A DNA stretch of 64,000 nucleotides from Ichthyophis bannanicus (GCA_033557465.1 CM066032.1:57386955-57450954); one strand, 5' to 3'. Shown: positions 13,801 to 23,561, numbered from the stretch's first letter. Program-made: numbers and translations. The notes: generated by a model not told the origin, from the letters alone.

Positions 13801-15385
13801 ATGTCACAGATCCCTAATGTGTGGGTGAGCTGCCACACAGGGCACACACATTATGGGGTGCGTACCCTGCCAATGGTGCCCAGGGGGCGCCACCAATGGT
13901 GACTATGTCCCATGTGAAGCATGGGACCACAGACACACCCACCATGGACAGCTGCTGTCAATGCACAGCTGGGATGTGTCTGGCAAGGTAGATCATCTCC
14001 CCTAGGTGATATTTCCCCCCCTCATCCACTGTGTGTCTGTCACGCCCCACCGGTTGCCCCCATCGCTCCTCTCCCTCTGTCCATCATTGTGCCAAACACC
14101 ATTCCACCAATGTCATGTGTGGCTGTGGTGATATGGGTGGGTCAGCATGCAGTCAACATGTGATGCTGCTGAGAGCTGCCCTATGTGACACTGCATGTGT
14201 GTGCCAGCTAGGCTCGTCTGATACTGCTGTGACACAGCTGTGCAAACCTACACCCACATGTCCAAGGCAAGGGCTTCCGGGGTTGTGTCACGCAGCTGTA
14301 TATGCCACAAACAGCAGGGGTGGTGCTGCAGGTACATGCGTCACACACAGGGCAATGTAATCTGGGTGTCTGCTCCAGTGACAGGTGTTAGGTGCTGACC
14401 ACAGACAACGTTTATATATCCACAGGTGGAGGACCTGAGGAAAAAAGCGCGGGAGCTGCGGCATTACCACCCAGAGTTCCTGGAGAGGTGCAGGAGGGAG
14501 CGACAACAGCACCATGATGGTCAGTATTGCCAGGGCTAGGTTGCAGGTCAGGTCGACCATGGGACCACCAGCCTGTGTCTCACCTGTATCTGTAAATGTT
14601 GTATGTGACACACATGGATGTGCCCTGATGTCTGTCATCCTTCACAGACAGTGATACCAGCGATGGGGCGCCACACACCTCCAGCTATTGCCTGCACAGA
14701 CCCACCAGCCGGCACGCGAGGCAGGAGGAGCCAGACGCGGAGGAACAGGAGGGGCCGACGGAGGAAGAGGAGGAGGTGGCCATGGAGGCGGAGCCACTCC
14801 TTGTGACAGATGTGGGGGAGGAGGAGGGGGAGGAGGAGGATGTCACCCCACCCACCCATGACCAGGGGGATGAGGAGGAGGAGGAGGAGGACGATGATGT
14901 CCTGATAGTGGGTGCAGGGGAGGGGGGAACAGGGGGTCTGGGTGGAGGCAGGGTGGGGGGAGGGAGGGGCACGGACAGGCCAGGGAGGGTGGGGGGAGGG
15001 TGCACAGGGAGGGGGGAGGGGAAGGAGGGTGAGGGGGGCGGTGGCGAACACAGCCCAGCACAGGGCCGAGGGGGCAGCAGCCAGACACTGCAGGCATCTG
15101 CACGGCATGGGTGGCAGCATGAGCGTGCACCACCCAGGGCCACTGTCACACCACATGCACATGCCAGCACACAGACTGCAGCCACTGTGTGTCTGTGTGC
15201 TGGCAGGTGCATGGACGAGGTGTTTAGTGGCCCTGGCTGATGCACGACATGACACCCATGTCGTGTTACATGCAGTGCAGTCTCTGACTGTGGCTGTTCG
15301 GCAGGTGGCAACTGATGTGGTGCATTTGGCATCCCGGTTACCACCTGCCGAAGAGCATCACAGGTACCAGCGATGGCACCTGTGA
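4676..15385 (+). CDS. Myb/SANT-like DNA-binding domain protein, four coding exons
   Basis: The proposed coding exons are 4676-4861, 14426-14519, 14648-15028 and 15207-15385: 840 nt, 279 residues plus stop. Exon 1 encodes a small basic helical domain (residues 8-54) with the pattern K-P-x-F-S-x-x-E-L-x-x-L, then L-F-P-G, then R-A-W-E-R-V. This resembles the Myb/SANT-like domains of MSANTD, NAIF1-like and Harbinger-associated proteins. Exon 2 gives another charged helix (LRKKARELRHYHPEFLERC). Exon 3 is acidic, with Glu/Asp runs and a Gly-rich stretch. Exon 4 gives a C-terminal amphipathic helical segment (LVALADARHDTHVVLHAV). The phases are 0, 1 and 1 and match at all three junctions, and a poly(A) signal follows at 15476. 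It may be a host gene or a domesticated or active Harbinger Myb-like protein; no HARBI1-type transposase is visible nearby. The domain is fairly certain, the function is inferred. Confidence 0.6.
5240..9350 (+). repeat. 93-bp minisatellite, about 42 copies
   Basis: A 93-bp unit (ggagatatggctgtgtgtac ... gtgtcaccct) repeats from about 5437 to 9330 with high identity. More diverged units lie at both edges (5240-5436 and 9280-9350). Unit variants include an aggagtgcagagaggcc/gagacc form and a ggggccagtgagaacattc form that appears only from about 7345 on. Because 93 is divisible by three, the array stays open for 677 codons (5324-7357). The second unit type carries an in-frame TGA and the array sits inside an intron, so I do not call it coding. 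Confidence 0.95.
9351..14425. other. Intronic CA/TG-rich DNA with nothing recognised
   Basis: This is the rest of intron 1 of the Myb/SANT-like gene. Open frames exist on both strands (for example 12549-12995 minus and 13086-13572 minus), but none has a recognisable domain or start and splice context. I searched by eye for a HARBI1-type transposase and could not support one. Confidence 0.5.
14426..14519 (+). CDS. Myb/SANT-like gene, coding exon 2
   Basis: It has 94 nt between the acceptor atatatccacag and the donor gatg|gtcagt, entering in phase 0 and leaving in phase 1. It encodes 31 residues of highly charged helix (VEDLRKKARELRHYHPEFLE). The codons are open in this frame and the linkage to exons 1 and 3 keeps the frame. 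Confidence 0.6.
14648..15028 (+). CDS. Myb/SANT-like gene, coding exon 3 (acidic/Gly-rich)
   Basis: The acceptor ttcacag ends at 14647. The frame reads SDTSDGAPHTSS, then long Glu/Asp runs and DDDVLIVGAG, then a Gly-rich stretch. I place the donor at 15029 (GG|gtgagg) because it is the best donor whose phase fits the acceptor ctggcag ending at 15206. Without that splice the frame continues to a stop at 15238-15240. The region is G-rich, so a base-count error in a G run is another explanation for the frame change. Confidence 0.5.
15207..15385 (+). CDS. Myb/SANT-like gene, coding exon 4 (C-terminal helices)
   Basis: It follows a pyrimidine/TG-rich acceptor (tgtgctggcag) and reads to TGA at 15383-15385. 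The translated segment is regular in Leu, Val and Ala with helix periodicity (AVQSLTVAVRQVATDVVHLA) and ends PPAEEHHRYQRWHL. That looks like a real protein C-terminus rather than a chance frame. The inferred intron 15029-15206 is only 178 nt. Confidence 0.45.
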
Positions 15386-15475
15386 TGCCCCCATGTGCCC
15401 TGTGCTGGGCTGTGTTCACCCCCCTGATTGTGTTTTGTGGGTTTGGGCATGTAGACCATTGTTAATGTTGTACTA

Positions 15476-15481
15476 AATAAA
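15476..15481 (+). promoter_or_regulatory. Poly(A) signal AATAAA
   Basis: AATAAA lies 90 nt downstream of the stop codon of the Myb/SANT-like gene, followed by aagttgaaatacc. It is the only canonical signal shortly after exon 4 and supports this as the gene's 3' end. Confidence 0.6.
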
Positions 15482-15789
15482 GTTGAAATACCTTCTTAAC
15501 CCAATGGTCACGTGTCATTCATACATTCAACATGTATTCAAGCACGGGATATGTATTGCGACCTGCAGGGCCAGGTGGGGCGGACATGGGTTCGCATACG
15601 TTGTTCGTGTGCGCACATGCAGTCATAGGGGCCATATATGTTTTGGGGCTGTGGGTACTCGGGTGGGGCCATGGTATGTAGCCGCCTGGTGGGTAGATCC
15701 ACCCAAATTACACTGACAACTGGATTGTGTGCTATTGTAGCCCCCATGTGTTGCTGACTGCCCTGGACCACCTGACACATGACACCCCT

Positions 15790-16289
15790 NNNNNNNNNNN
15801 NNNNNNNNNNNNNNNNNNNNNNNNNNNNNNNNNNNNNNNNNNNNNNNNNNNNNNNNNNNNNNNNNNNNNNNNNNNNNNNNNNNNNNNNNNNNNNNNNNNN
15901 NNNNNNNNNNNNNNNNNNNNNNNNNNNNNNNNNNNNNNNNNNNNNNNNNNNNNNNNNNNNNNNNNNNNNNNNNNNNNNNNNNNNNNNNNNNNNNNNNNNN
16001 NNNNNNNNNNNNNNNNNNNNNNNNNNNNNNNNNNNNNNNNNNNNNNNNNNNNNNNNNNNNNNNNNNNNNNNNNNNNNNNNNNNNNNNNNNNNNNNNNNNN
16101 NNNNNNNNNNNNNNNNNNNNNNNNNNNNNNNNNNNNNNNNNNNNNNNNNNNNNNNNNNNNNNNNNNNNNNNNNNNNNNNNNNNNNNNNNNNNNNNNNNNN
16201 NNNNNNNNNNNNNNNNNNNNNNNNNNNNNNNNNNNNNNNNNNNNNNNNNNNNNNNNNNNNNNNNNNNNNNNNNNNNNNNNNNNNNNNNN
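15790..16289. other. Assembly gap (500 N)
   Basis: Exactly 500 unknown bases. The right edge lies inside the left arm of a large inverted repeat, which is a plausible cause of the break. Confidence 0.99.
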
Positions 16290-17262
16290 ACAAAAAATCG
16301 CAAATCTGATTATGGAATGATTATTCTCAAGCCAATTCCTGAAAACCAATGGTTTTATATCAATTCCAACCTTCCTTCTAATTACTACTCTTGTGTTCAA
16401 TTATCCTAACACGTATTGTACATTTAGTTTGAACCAACGTATCTAACCTCTTACATGGACAGAGGAATTACATATATTAACGTTTGTAGTATCACAGTTT
16501 AGAATGATCATGTATATAATATTTTTGTCTGGTGATAGGATGCTGTAAAAGAATTCCTTCGAACCGGAAAAGAGTGTATACATACAGAGCAGCTGTCGCA
16601 CAATGATATTGACCTTTAATAACTTGAGGGGGGTTTTCTCTCAGTAAGAGCTGAGGATTACAAGAAGAGCTCGGAGATTTGGCACTTCTTTTATGAGGCT
16701 AAACCATTAAGTTCCATTTTCTTGCAAAACCTGGGAACGGCTTGTACCAAGTGCCGATTCTTTTTTTAGAATATCAATAATCTTATGGGAGATCAACGAA
16801 TAGTTTAGAGGAGACAAACCATTTTGTCCTGTGCATTGTCACGTCCAACGACGTAGTCTGAGTAAGTTCAGCCCTTGATGAATCCCTCGCTCTGGCATAT
16901 GCTTTATTGATAAGCACAAACGGGGTAGTTGCGCTCTTGAAATCTCTCATCGTAAAGCTGAAGATTGATCCTCAAAATCTGCATCCGAGGTGCACATCCT
17001 CCTAACCCGTAGGAATTGTCCAAACCGGTAAGTTATTTTTGAAAGCGGGATTATGGAAACTTGAATGCTTAAGTATAATTAGGGCGTATTTATAACGATC
17101 GGTAGGTTTTCTGTAGAGGTGGTAGTGGTAAATTCCTGGACCGCCATCTCTCTTAATCAATAGATCCAAATAGGAAAAATACATTCTAGCCGCCTCATCA
17201 GTAACCCCTTGACAACGTAGATTACTATCATCGGCTATTCTCATCCATGCATTAAATTCTGC
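16290..17262 (-). mobile_element. Penelope-like element fragment, left arm of palindrome
   Basis: On the minus strand, 17244-17002 encodes a stretch with Y-L-D-L-L-I, Y-H-Y-H-L-Y-R-K-P-T-D-R and then I-P-T-G. This is the signature at the end of the reverse transcriptase domain of Penelope-like elements (FLDL-I...LYRKPTDR...IPYGQFLR). The fragment reads outward from the centre at about 17308 and is cut off by the assembly gap. It carries stops and frameshifts. The far end (near 16290-16400) corresponds to the GIY-YIG-like part seen better in the right arm. Confidence 0.75.
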
Positions 17263-17349
17263 TTATAACTCCCCCCCTCCAACTCAACAAGAACCCCCCC
17301 TAATCGACTGATATTTTTGATTAGTTATGGGAAGGGCACAGTTGAGTTA

Positions 17350-18310
17350 TTAGCAGAATTTAATGCATGGATTTAAGAGCCTAGATAGTAATCTACGGTT
17401 TCAAGTTACCTATGATGCGGCTAAGATTTCCTATTTGGGATCTATTGATAAGAGAGATGGGTTCAGGATTTACCACTACAACTCTACAGAAAACCCTACC
17501 GATCGATAATACTTCCCATCATTCAAGTTTCCATAACTCCAACCGACACCAAAACTTTCAACAAATATCACTTACGCGGTTTGGACAATTCCTACTGGTT
17601 AGGCGGATTTGCACATCGGATGCCGATTTTGGAGGATCAATCTTCAGCTTTACGAGAGAGACTTTCAAGAGCGCAAATACCCCGTTTGTGCTCATCAATA
17701 AAGCATAAATGCCAAGCGAGGGATTCATCAAGGGTCTGACCTGTACTCAGACCTACGTCGGAGGGACCAATGCACAGGACAAAATGGTTTGTCCTCTAAA
17801 CTATTCGTTGATCTCCCATTAAGATTAGTGGATATTCTAAAAAAAGAATGGCACTTGGTACAAGCCGTTCCAGGTTTTGAGAAAGGAACTAATGGTAGCT
17901 CATAAAAGAAGTGCCAATCTCCGAGATCTTCTTGTATCGCTCAGCTCTTACTGAGAGAAAAACCCCCCTCAAGTTATAAAGGTCCCAATATCATTGTGGA
18001 CACTGGGGGGGCTCTGTATGTATACACTCCTTTTCCGGTTCGAAGGATTCTTTACACACTCCTATCACCCAGAAAAAATATTATCTACATTGATCATTCT
18101 ACCTGTTGGATACTACAAACGTAATAATATGTAATCCTCTGTCCATGTCCGATGTTTTATTCCGTTTGGTACAACTAAACGTACAATACGTTTTAGGATA
18201 ATTGAACACAAGAGTAGTATTAGAGAGGAAGTTTTGGATGATAAACCATTGGTTCAGCCATTGTCTTTGAGAATAATCATTCCCTATCAGATTTGCGATT
18301 TTTTGTGATA
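17350..18310 (+). mobile_element. Penelope-like element fragment, right arm of palindrome
   Basis: This is the mirror copy of the left arm, reading outward on the + strand. It shows G-Q-F-L-L-V-R-R-I-C-T-S-D near 17590-17640 and, near 18170-18310, a degenerate GIY-YIG endonuclease-like end in mixed frames (LNTRVV, HCL-like and LRFF-like pieces). Both arms share cagatttgcgattttttgt (18288-18306) and its complement at the gap edge. They differ by many substitutions and indels, so this is not a recent perfect palindrome. Confidence 0.7.
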
Positions 18311-18440
18311 AAGAAGGTGATACCCCAACTGGAGGGGTGGGGATACTTTACCAGAACATTATTAAGGCATTGAACAAAAATATATTTTTTTAATGGATTA
18401 CTTTAACTTCCTCGGGGTCTGAATTTAGAACAAGACCTTT

Positions 18441-18750
18441 CTGTGTTTCTATATTAGGATACTTGTTCATACTTTTAGCATTCTGTTCTTGTGCTGTGTT
18501 TTCTTCCTCTGTACCCTTCCACACCCTTCCGTTCCCGCCCTTCCTTTCCCCTTCATCCCTGGTTGCCTCCCCTCCCCCTCCTCCCCTCCCCCCCCTCCCT
18601 TCTTTTCCTCCCCCCCTTCTTCTCCCCTCGTTTCCTCTTTCCCTCCCCTTTTTTTTCCCCCCTCTCCCCCCCTTCTGTGTTCTTATAGGATACTTGTTCA
18701 TACTTTTAGCATTCTGTTCTTGTGCTGTGTTTTCTTCCTCTGTACCTTCA
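18441..18750 (+). repeat. Tandem duplication, offset about 233 bp
   Basis: The stretch from ctgtgtttctatattaggat at 18441 through ttcttcctctgtacc recurs at 18674 as ctgtgttcttataggatact and onward. The two copies flank the first part of the homopyrimidine tract, so the duplicated unit includes C/T-rich DNA. Confidence 0.8.
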
Positions 18751-19150
18751 CACCCTTCCTTCCCTCCTTTCCCTTTCTTCCCTTCCCCTTTTCCCTTTCC
18801 TCCCTCCCCCCTCCTTCCCTTCCCCCCCTCTCCTTCCTCCCCCTTCCCCCCCCCTTCTCCCCCTTTTCCCCCCTTCCCTCTCTTCCCCTTCCCCCCCCTC
18901 CCCTTGTTCCCTCCCTTCCCCTTTCCCCCCTTTCCTCTTTCCCTCCCCCCCTCTTCCCTTTCCCCCTTTCCCCTACCCCCTCCCCGCCCCTTTCGCGCCG
19001 TTTTCCAATTTCTTCCCTTTTCCTTCTCTCCCTCCCCCTCCCCCTTCGCCCCCCTCCCCCCTCCCCCCCTCCTCCCCCCCCTTCCCTTCCCCTCCCCCTC
19101 TTTTCCTTTCCCCCTCCTCCCCCTCCCTCCTTCCCCCCCCCTTTTTTGGT
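18505..19150 (+). repeat. Long homopyrimidine (C/T) tract
   Basis: Almost pure C and T on the + strand from about 18541 to 18676 and again from about 18752 to 19149, with C runs up to nine. It gives long Pro/Ser/Phe/Leu open frames on + and Gly/Arg/Glu frames on minus that are composition artefacts. It is probably part of the 3' region of the Penelope-like element, since a second such tract lies 1.3 kb away. Confidence 0.9.
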
Positions 19151-20412
19151 TTTCCCAGCTTAGTCTATCAGATGCATTATTTATTTTGGTTGCTCGCAGC
19201 TTTAGCCAATGGTTTAAACCCCTTTTTTAGAGTGGAGCACTTTTTGGTTTCTGTTTGACGGGGTCTGGATCTCATCGGCAGGATTTCAGTTTTTAAATGA
19301 TGGTTCAAGATCTTCGACCCCCCTTTGGTGGATCATATGACTTGTGTCAAGTTTTTCTTCAGGGTTTTGTTTTATAATATGGTATATTTTGTTGTTTGAT
19401 TATCCACACTTTTGTTTTTTTGTTTTTTTTTTTTATACTTCCGGTCTGCCCTCCTATTTAATGCGCATGCGCCGGCGTTCTTCATCTCTTTGAGAAATGT
19501 GAAACGGCTTCTGTATGTGGTTTGTTTGGTCAAGATTCTTAAGGTTCTTTTTACATTTACACTGTTGCAGGCTTAGTATTTATGTTCGCGATAACACTGG
19601 TGGGCGCTTATTAACATAATTGGAATGTTACATTGTAATTTCTATTTAAGTAACTTTGAAACGGCTTTTTGTGAGTGTGCTGTCTGTTTGGCCTTCATTA
19701 GGTTTCTCACATATATAATGTAGTAGGCTTTGTACTCGATATTATTACGGGTTTTTATTGTTTTAATCCCCCCTTTTTTAACTTGGCTTTTACAGGCGTT
19801 TTCCTGCATTTGAAAGTTTTTTTAAGGCAATGCATTACGATTTGTGTTCCCCTCGGGTTGGGTGACATTTGATTCTTATAGCCTTCTTTCTACATCCTTT
19901 TCTTAACAGTCCCTCGCTTTTTAATGTGTTCTGTTTTTAGAATAAGGTTTTTTTTGAATTTCATATCTACTTTAGTCTTTTGGTTGGGTTTTTCTTGAAT
20001 GAATTTTTAAATGGACATGTGCAGCTGATTCAGTCTTCCTGTAGGAGTTTACAATGCTCCTTTGGTCTTGGCAGATTGGAGTTTTCGCCTTTTGTTTTAG
20101 TGTTTATATCAGATTTTCTCTGCACTTTGTTTGGTCCCATAATAACCCATTATGCATTTCCTTTTTAAGGTTCTATGAACATTGTTTCAGAATCCTGTAG
20201 TGGATCACGTGGTACGAGGTATCCATCGGATTTTGTGAAGGCAAGAGAGATTGTAATGTCGGGATGTGTTCATTTGGATTTCTTTTTTGAGTACTGTCTG
20301 GTGCCTCCATTTCTTAATATTATGGGTTTTCCCTATATAGATTTCTAGAGAGACAACATGTTCCTCCAATATTGGAGTTAGTTTGGGTTTACAATGGTTG
20401 GATACAGTTCTT
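19151..20412. other. T-rich DNA, probably PLE 3' region
   Basis: There is no gene and no recognisable protein motif. It lies between the two homopyrimidine tracts and includes gcgcatgcgc near 19462-19471 (also a short palindrome). The same text (gaaacggctt...tgtttggt) recurs at about 19501 and 19660, hinting at an internal diverged repeat of about 160 bp. Confidence 0.4.
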
Positions 20413-20940
20413 CTTTTCCCCTCCCTCCCCTCCTCCCCTTTTCCCCCCCCCCCTCTCCTCCTCCCCCCTCCCCCCCTCTCCCCTCCCCCCTCCCCCCCTC
20501 TCCCCTTCTTCCCCCCTCCCTTTTTCCTTTCCTCCCCCCCTCCCCCCCTCTCCCCTTCTTCCCCCCCTCCCTTTTTCCTTTCCTCCCCCCCTCCCCCTCC
20601 TCCCCTTCCCTGTTCCCTCCCTCCCCTTTTCCTTTCCCTTCCTTCCCCTTCCCCTTCCCCCTCCCCCTTCCTTCCCTTTCCTCTTTCCCCTTCCCCCCCC
20701 TCCCCCCCTCCCCCCCTTTCCCCCCTTTCCCCCTCACTCCTTCCCTTCCTTTCCGGTTCTCTCCCTTCCCTTCCCTTTCCTTCCCTCTCCCCCCTTTGTT
20801 TTTCCTTTCCCCTTCCCTGCTTCCCTCCCTCCCCCCTTCTTCACCCTTCCCCTTTTTCCCTTTCCTCTTCCTCCCCCCTCCCTTTCTTTCCTTCCCCCCC
20901 CTTTTTTTGTCTTCCTCTTTTTTTCTTTTTTTCTTTTTAG
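20413..20940 (+). repeat. Second long homopyrimidine (C/T) tract
   Basis: About 520 bases of nearly uninterrupted C/T, similar in composition to the tract at 18505-19150. An internal duplicated block (ctccccttcttcccccctcc) appears near 20500 and 20552. The long open frames across it are composition artefacts. Confidence 0.9.
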
Positions 20941-22140
20941 CTTGTATTACCTACACATTTTTTATCTGATTTATTATTCTACCATTGACTTATGTGTATG
21001 ACCATGTATTTTGAATGGGGGTATATTTTTTTACAATTAGAAATATATTTATATTTTTATGGGGGTAGTATCCAACACCTTCTATTCCCCAGTATATAGT
21101 ACTATATTTTTATCTCTTATATATTTTATTTATTGTTTATTTATATTTTATATTTTTTAAACTGTTATTATCCTTCTAAGGTAGAGTGCAATATCCGTAT
21201 ATGACTTTATTCTTTCATTGTCTATTTTGGCGTAAGTTTTCCGCTATTATTTTTAATCTTCAGAAGTTTTTCTGTTAGTGGCGACCTCCATTGTCTCTTT
21301 TGAGCCTGGTGTAGTCTATGCACATCACACCCACAGGTAATGTTCAATTTTACATATAGTTTTTTAGTATTAACATAATTGTTATTCAATTAGACCTACT
21401 CCTCTAGTCTCCTCATCCCTTCTCATCTTTGATTGTACATAGTTGTTGTTACTTTTTTACATTTTTGGTATATTCATGTACAATTATAAATGTTTGATTT
21501 TATTTTTTGTATTCCTCTCAGTATTTTTAGTCATTTATTTATTTGATAATTTTTTATTTATATACTTAAGGTATATGTATGTATACATATTTATATGTTA
21601 ACTGACTTATAGCATAATTTATTTAATATGTGAGGATTCAATTTTAAATGTTTGTATATGGCACTTTTTTATATTTTCTGTTGTATATGTTTGTATGATT
21701 ACAAATTGCCTGGTAATTCTTTAATTTTGTAATTTTGTAATTTTTTATTGGATTCCATTTAGCATTTTTAATTATTTATTATTTAATATTCTATTTATGT
21801 ATTTTTACATATGTATGTATACATATTTATATGTCATCAGATCTATAGAACAGTTTATTGTATAGACTTATATGTCATTAGATCCATAGTACAGTTTATT
21901 GAATAGATTAGGGTTTATTTTCAGTGACTGTATATGGTTTTCTATGATTTTAATTGATTATTATTGATGAGTTTTCTTAGCAAGTCATTTGATGTAGTCC
22001 AATTCGCCTTTATTTTATGAATATTGTATATTCGTGCTATAATTTTCTATTTTTTTATATGTTTTTTTAACCCTTCTTTTTTGGTATATTTATTGTTTGT
22101 TCATACTAATATGGTTTTACAATTTATTTTTTAGTGTGTC
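20941..22140. other. AT-rich DNA with no gene recognised
   Basis: Very AT-rich, with repeated tatgtatgtatacatatttatatg stretches near 21573 and 21810 and tatgtcat(c/t)agatc(t/c)atag units near 21831 and 21870. It is followed directly by a hammerhead-like motif, so I read it as the non-coding 3' part of the Penelope-like element. Confidence 0.4.
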
Positions 22141-22142
22141 CT

Positions 22143-22191
22143 GATAGCCCCTGAGGAAGTTGTATACGAAACACGGCCTGTGTTGGGCTTA
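22143..22191 (+). ncRNA. Hammerhead ribozyme-like motif 1 (PLE-associated)
   Basis: The conserved core CTGAGGA (22151-22157) and GAAA (22168-22171) are correctly spaced. Stem III is ACAC/GTGT (22171-22174 with 22180-22183, loop ggcct), with the cleavage-site base at T22184. Stem I pairs agccc (22146-22150) with gggct (22185-22189). Stem II (gttgtatac) is weak: two Watson-Crick pairs plus a U-U. Penelope-like elements are known to carry hammerhead ribozymes of this minimal type. I infer catalytic competence only from the pattern. Confidence 0.65.
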
Positions 22192-22473
22192 GGCCACTTA
22201 TTTGGTTATAATAAATTTATTGGGTGTTGAATCTGCCGCTTCCTGTTTTCGTTTCTTTTGAGAAACGTGGGCAGCATTTTGGTGATTTATCACTGTTTGA
22301 AAGGTCAGTTTCGGAATATAATTTTGAATCATAGATAGGTAGTATAAATTTTAACATAGAATAATAAGTTAGGCTCTTTTTCATGTTTACTTTAGATAAC
22401 TTCTTTCATGCAAACTGTGCAAACAATCTGAGACTTATCAGCCAGTATCATCGTCAATCCCAGAAGATTCAAT

Positions 22474-22540
22474 GTGAACCCCTGAGGAAACGTATATGTG
22501 AAACGCGAAAGACAAGCTTGATGATGGCGTTGGGCTCCTT
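22474..22540 (+). ncRNA. Hammerhead ribozyme-like motif 2
   Basis: The core CTGAGGA (22482-22488) is followed by a 4-bp stem II (acgt/atgt with one G-U) and GAAA (22500-22503). Stem III is ACGC/GCGT (22503-22506 with 22527-22530) closing a longer loop of 20 nt. The cleavage base is T22531, then ggg pairs with ccc (22479-22481) as the start of stem I, followed by an A-C mismatch. It lies 330 bp after motif 1 and probably belongs to a second Penelope-like terminal repeat. Confidence 0.6.
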
Positions 22541-22839
22541 GCAAGCTGAAAACTGAAACACATTTAAGATACGTTACAGATAAGGACTTCTTTTTGCTCC
22601 AGTTTGATTTTAGATTGATAAGAGAACGTAAAAGCCCCGTCTAACGTGATTTATAGAAGGTCATTGATGCTACTATGACACATGAGCTTGTTTACATTGC
22701 TCTAGTGGTGTTAAGTCTGAGACCTTCGGGGGGAAAACTTTCAGAAGCTATCTTTTATGTTTGTTTTGGTCAAAAAGAGTCATATGAGTAGTTTCTCATT
22801 GTATATACCTTTGGTGAGTTAATAGAACGTACTTAACAC

Positions 22840-23282
22840 CAACGATCACCTTGTCAGACTGGTTCATTCAACGCCGACAAGGTGCAGTCAGGTGATCAAG
22901 AACAAAGGGTGGCCCATCAAATACTAAGCCATCACTGACACACAAAAACTTCCTTTTTCAAGGCTACATACATTAATTTGAAGGAAACCTGGTGTGTGCC
23001 CATAATATTTTAAAGCATACTTACAATAATATATCGTTGGCCAACGATGTACATTACGCAATTTTCACAGAAAATCTATCAACAGGACAATTATTGGGTA
23101 ACAAACTCAGAAAATAAGGGCCAAACCAATACTAAAAGTTGGCCCTAATAGCCAAATCTATAACTTATCATGAGATACACAGAAAAAACCACTGGGAGGA
23201 AAAAGAAATTAAGATATAAGGTCACGAAGTTGAAAAAACGTCAAATTTACAAGTGATTCCAGACTTTTGCACACCACTGTAA
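22840..23282 (+). mobile_element. Tc1/mariner transposon 3' relic
   Basis: The frame ending at TAA 22925-22927 reads TPTRCSQVIKNKGWPIKY, the characteristic C-terminus of Tc1-family transposases. About 355 bp downstream, tccagacttttgcacaccactgta (ending 23282) matches the Tc1 terminal inverted repeat that reads TACAGTGGTGTGCAAAAGT on the other strand. The 5' part of the transposase is not recognisable, so the copy is truncated or heavily decayed. Confidence 0.75.
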
Positions 23283-23305
23283 GAACAAGGGCAAAGAAAC
23301 AAGAA

Positions 23306-23561
23306 TTGGAAGGCCGCAGGGGCGCGTCCCCGGGGCCGCCGCTAACTGGGGGGGCGGCATGCTGCTTTAGCCCGCGGGAACCGGCGGCGCGCATAGCGAG
23401 GGGTGGCCGCGCCGTCTGGCGAGCTCATTGGCTCCCGCGGGGTGTTTTCAAATGCGCGGGAGCCAATGGGTGCCGAGGACGGCGGGCCGCGGAGGGGGGG
23501 GAGGTGCGGGGACTCGGCGCGGCTCCGGCCTTTCTGTTGGGGGGCTGGAGGCGACGGACGT
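23306..23561 (+). repeat. Ngaro repeat A1 (5' terminus)
   Basis: GC-rich 256 bp beginning ttggaaggccgcagg and ending gcgacggacgt. It is repeated as A2 at 29180-29433 with few differences (for example a G-run one base shorter in A2). It contains a short inverted repeat ggctcccgcg...cgcgggagcc around 23431-23465. Confidence 0.9.

Noticed and set aside
18463..19258. Proline-rich and Gly/Arg-rich protein frames
   Set aside because: They arise from homopyrimidine DNA; no stop codons are possible in long C/T runs except by rare interruptions.
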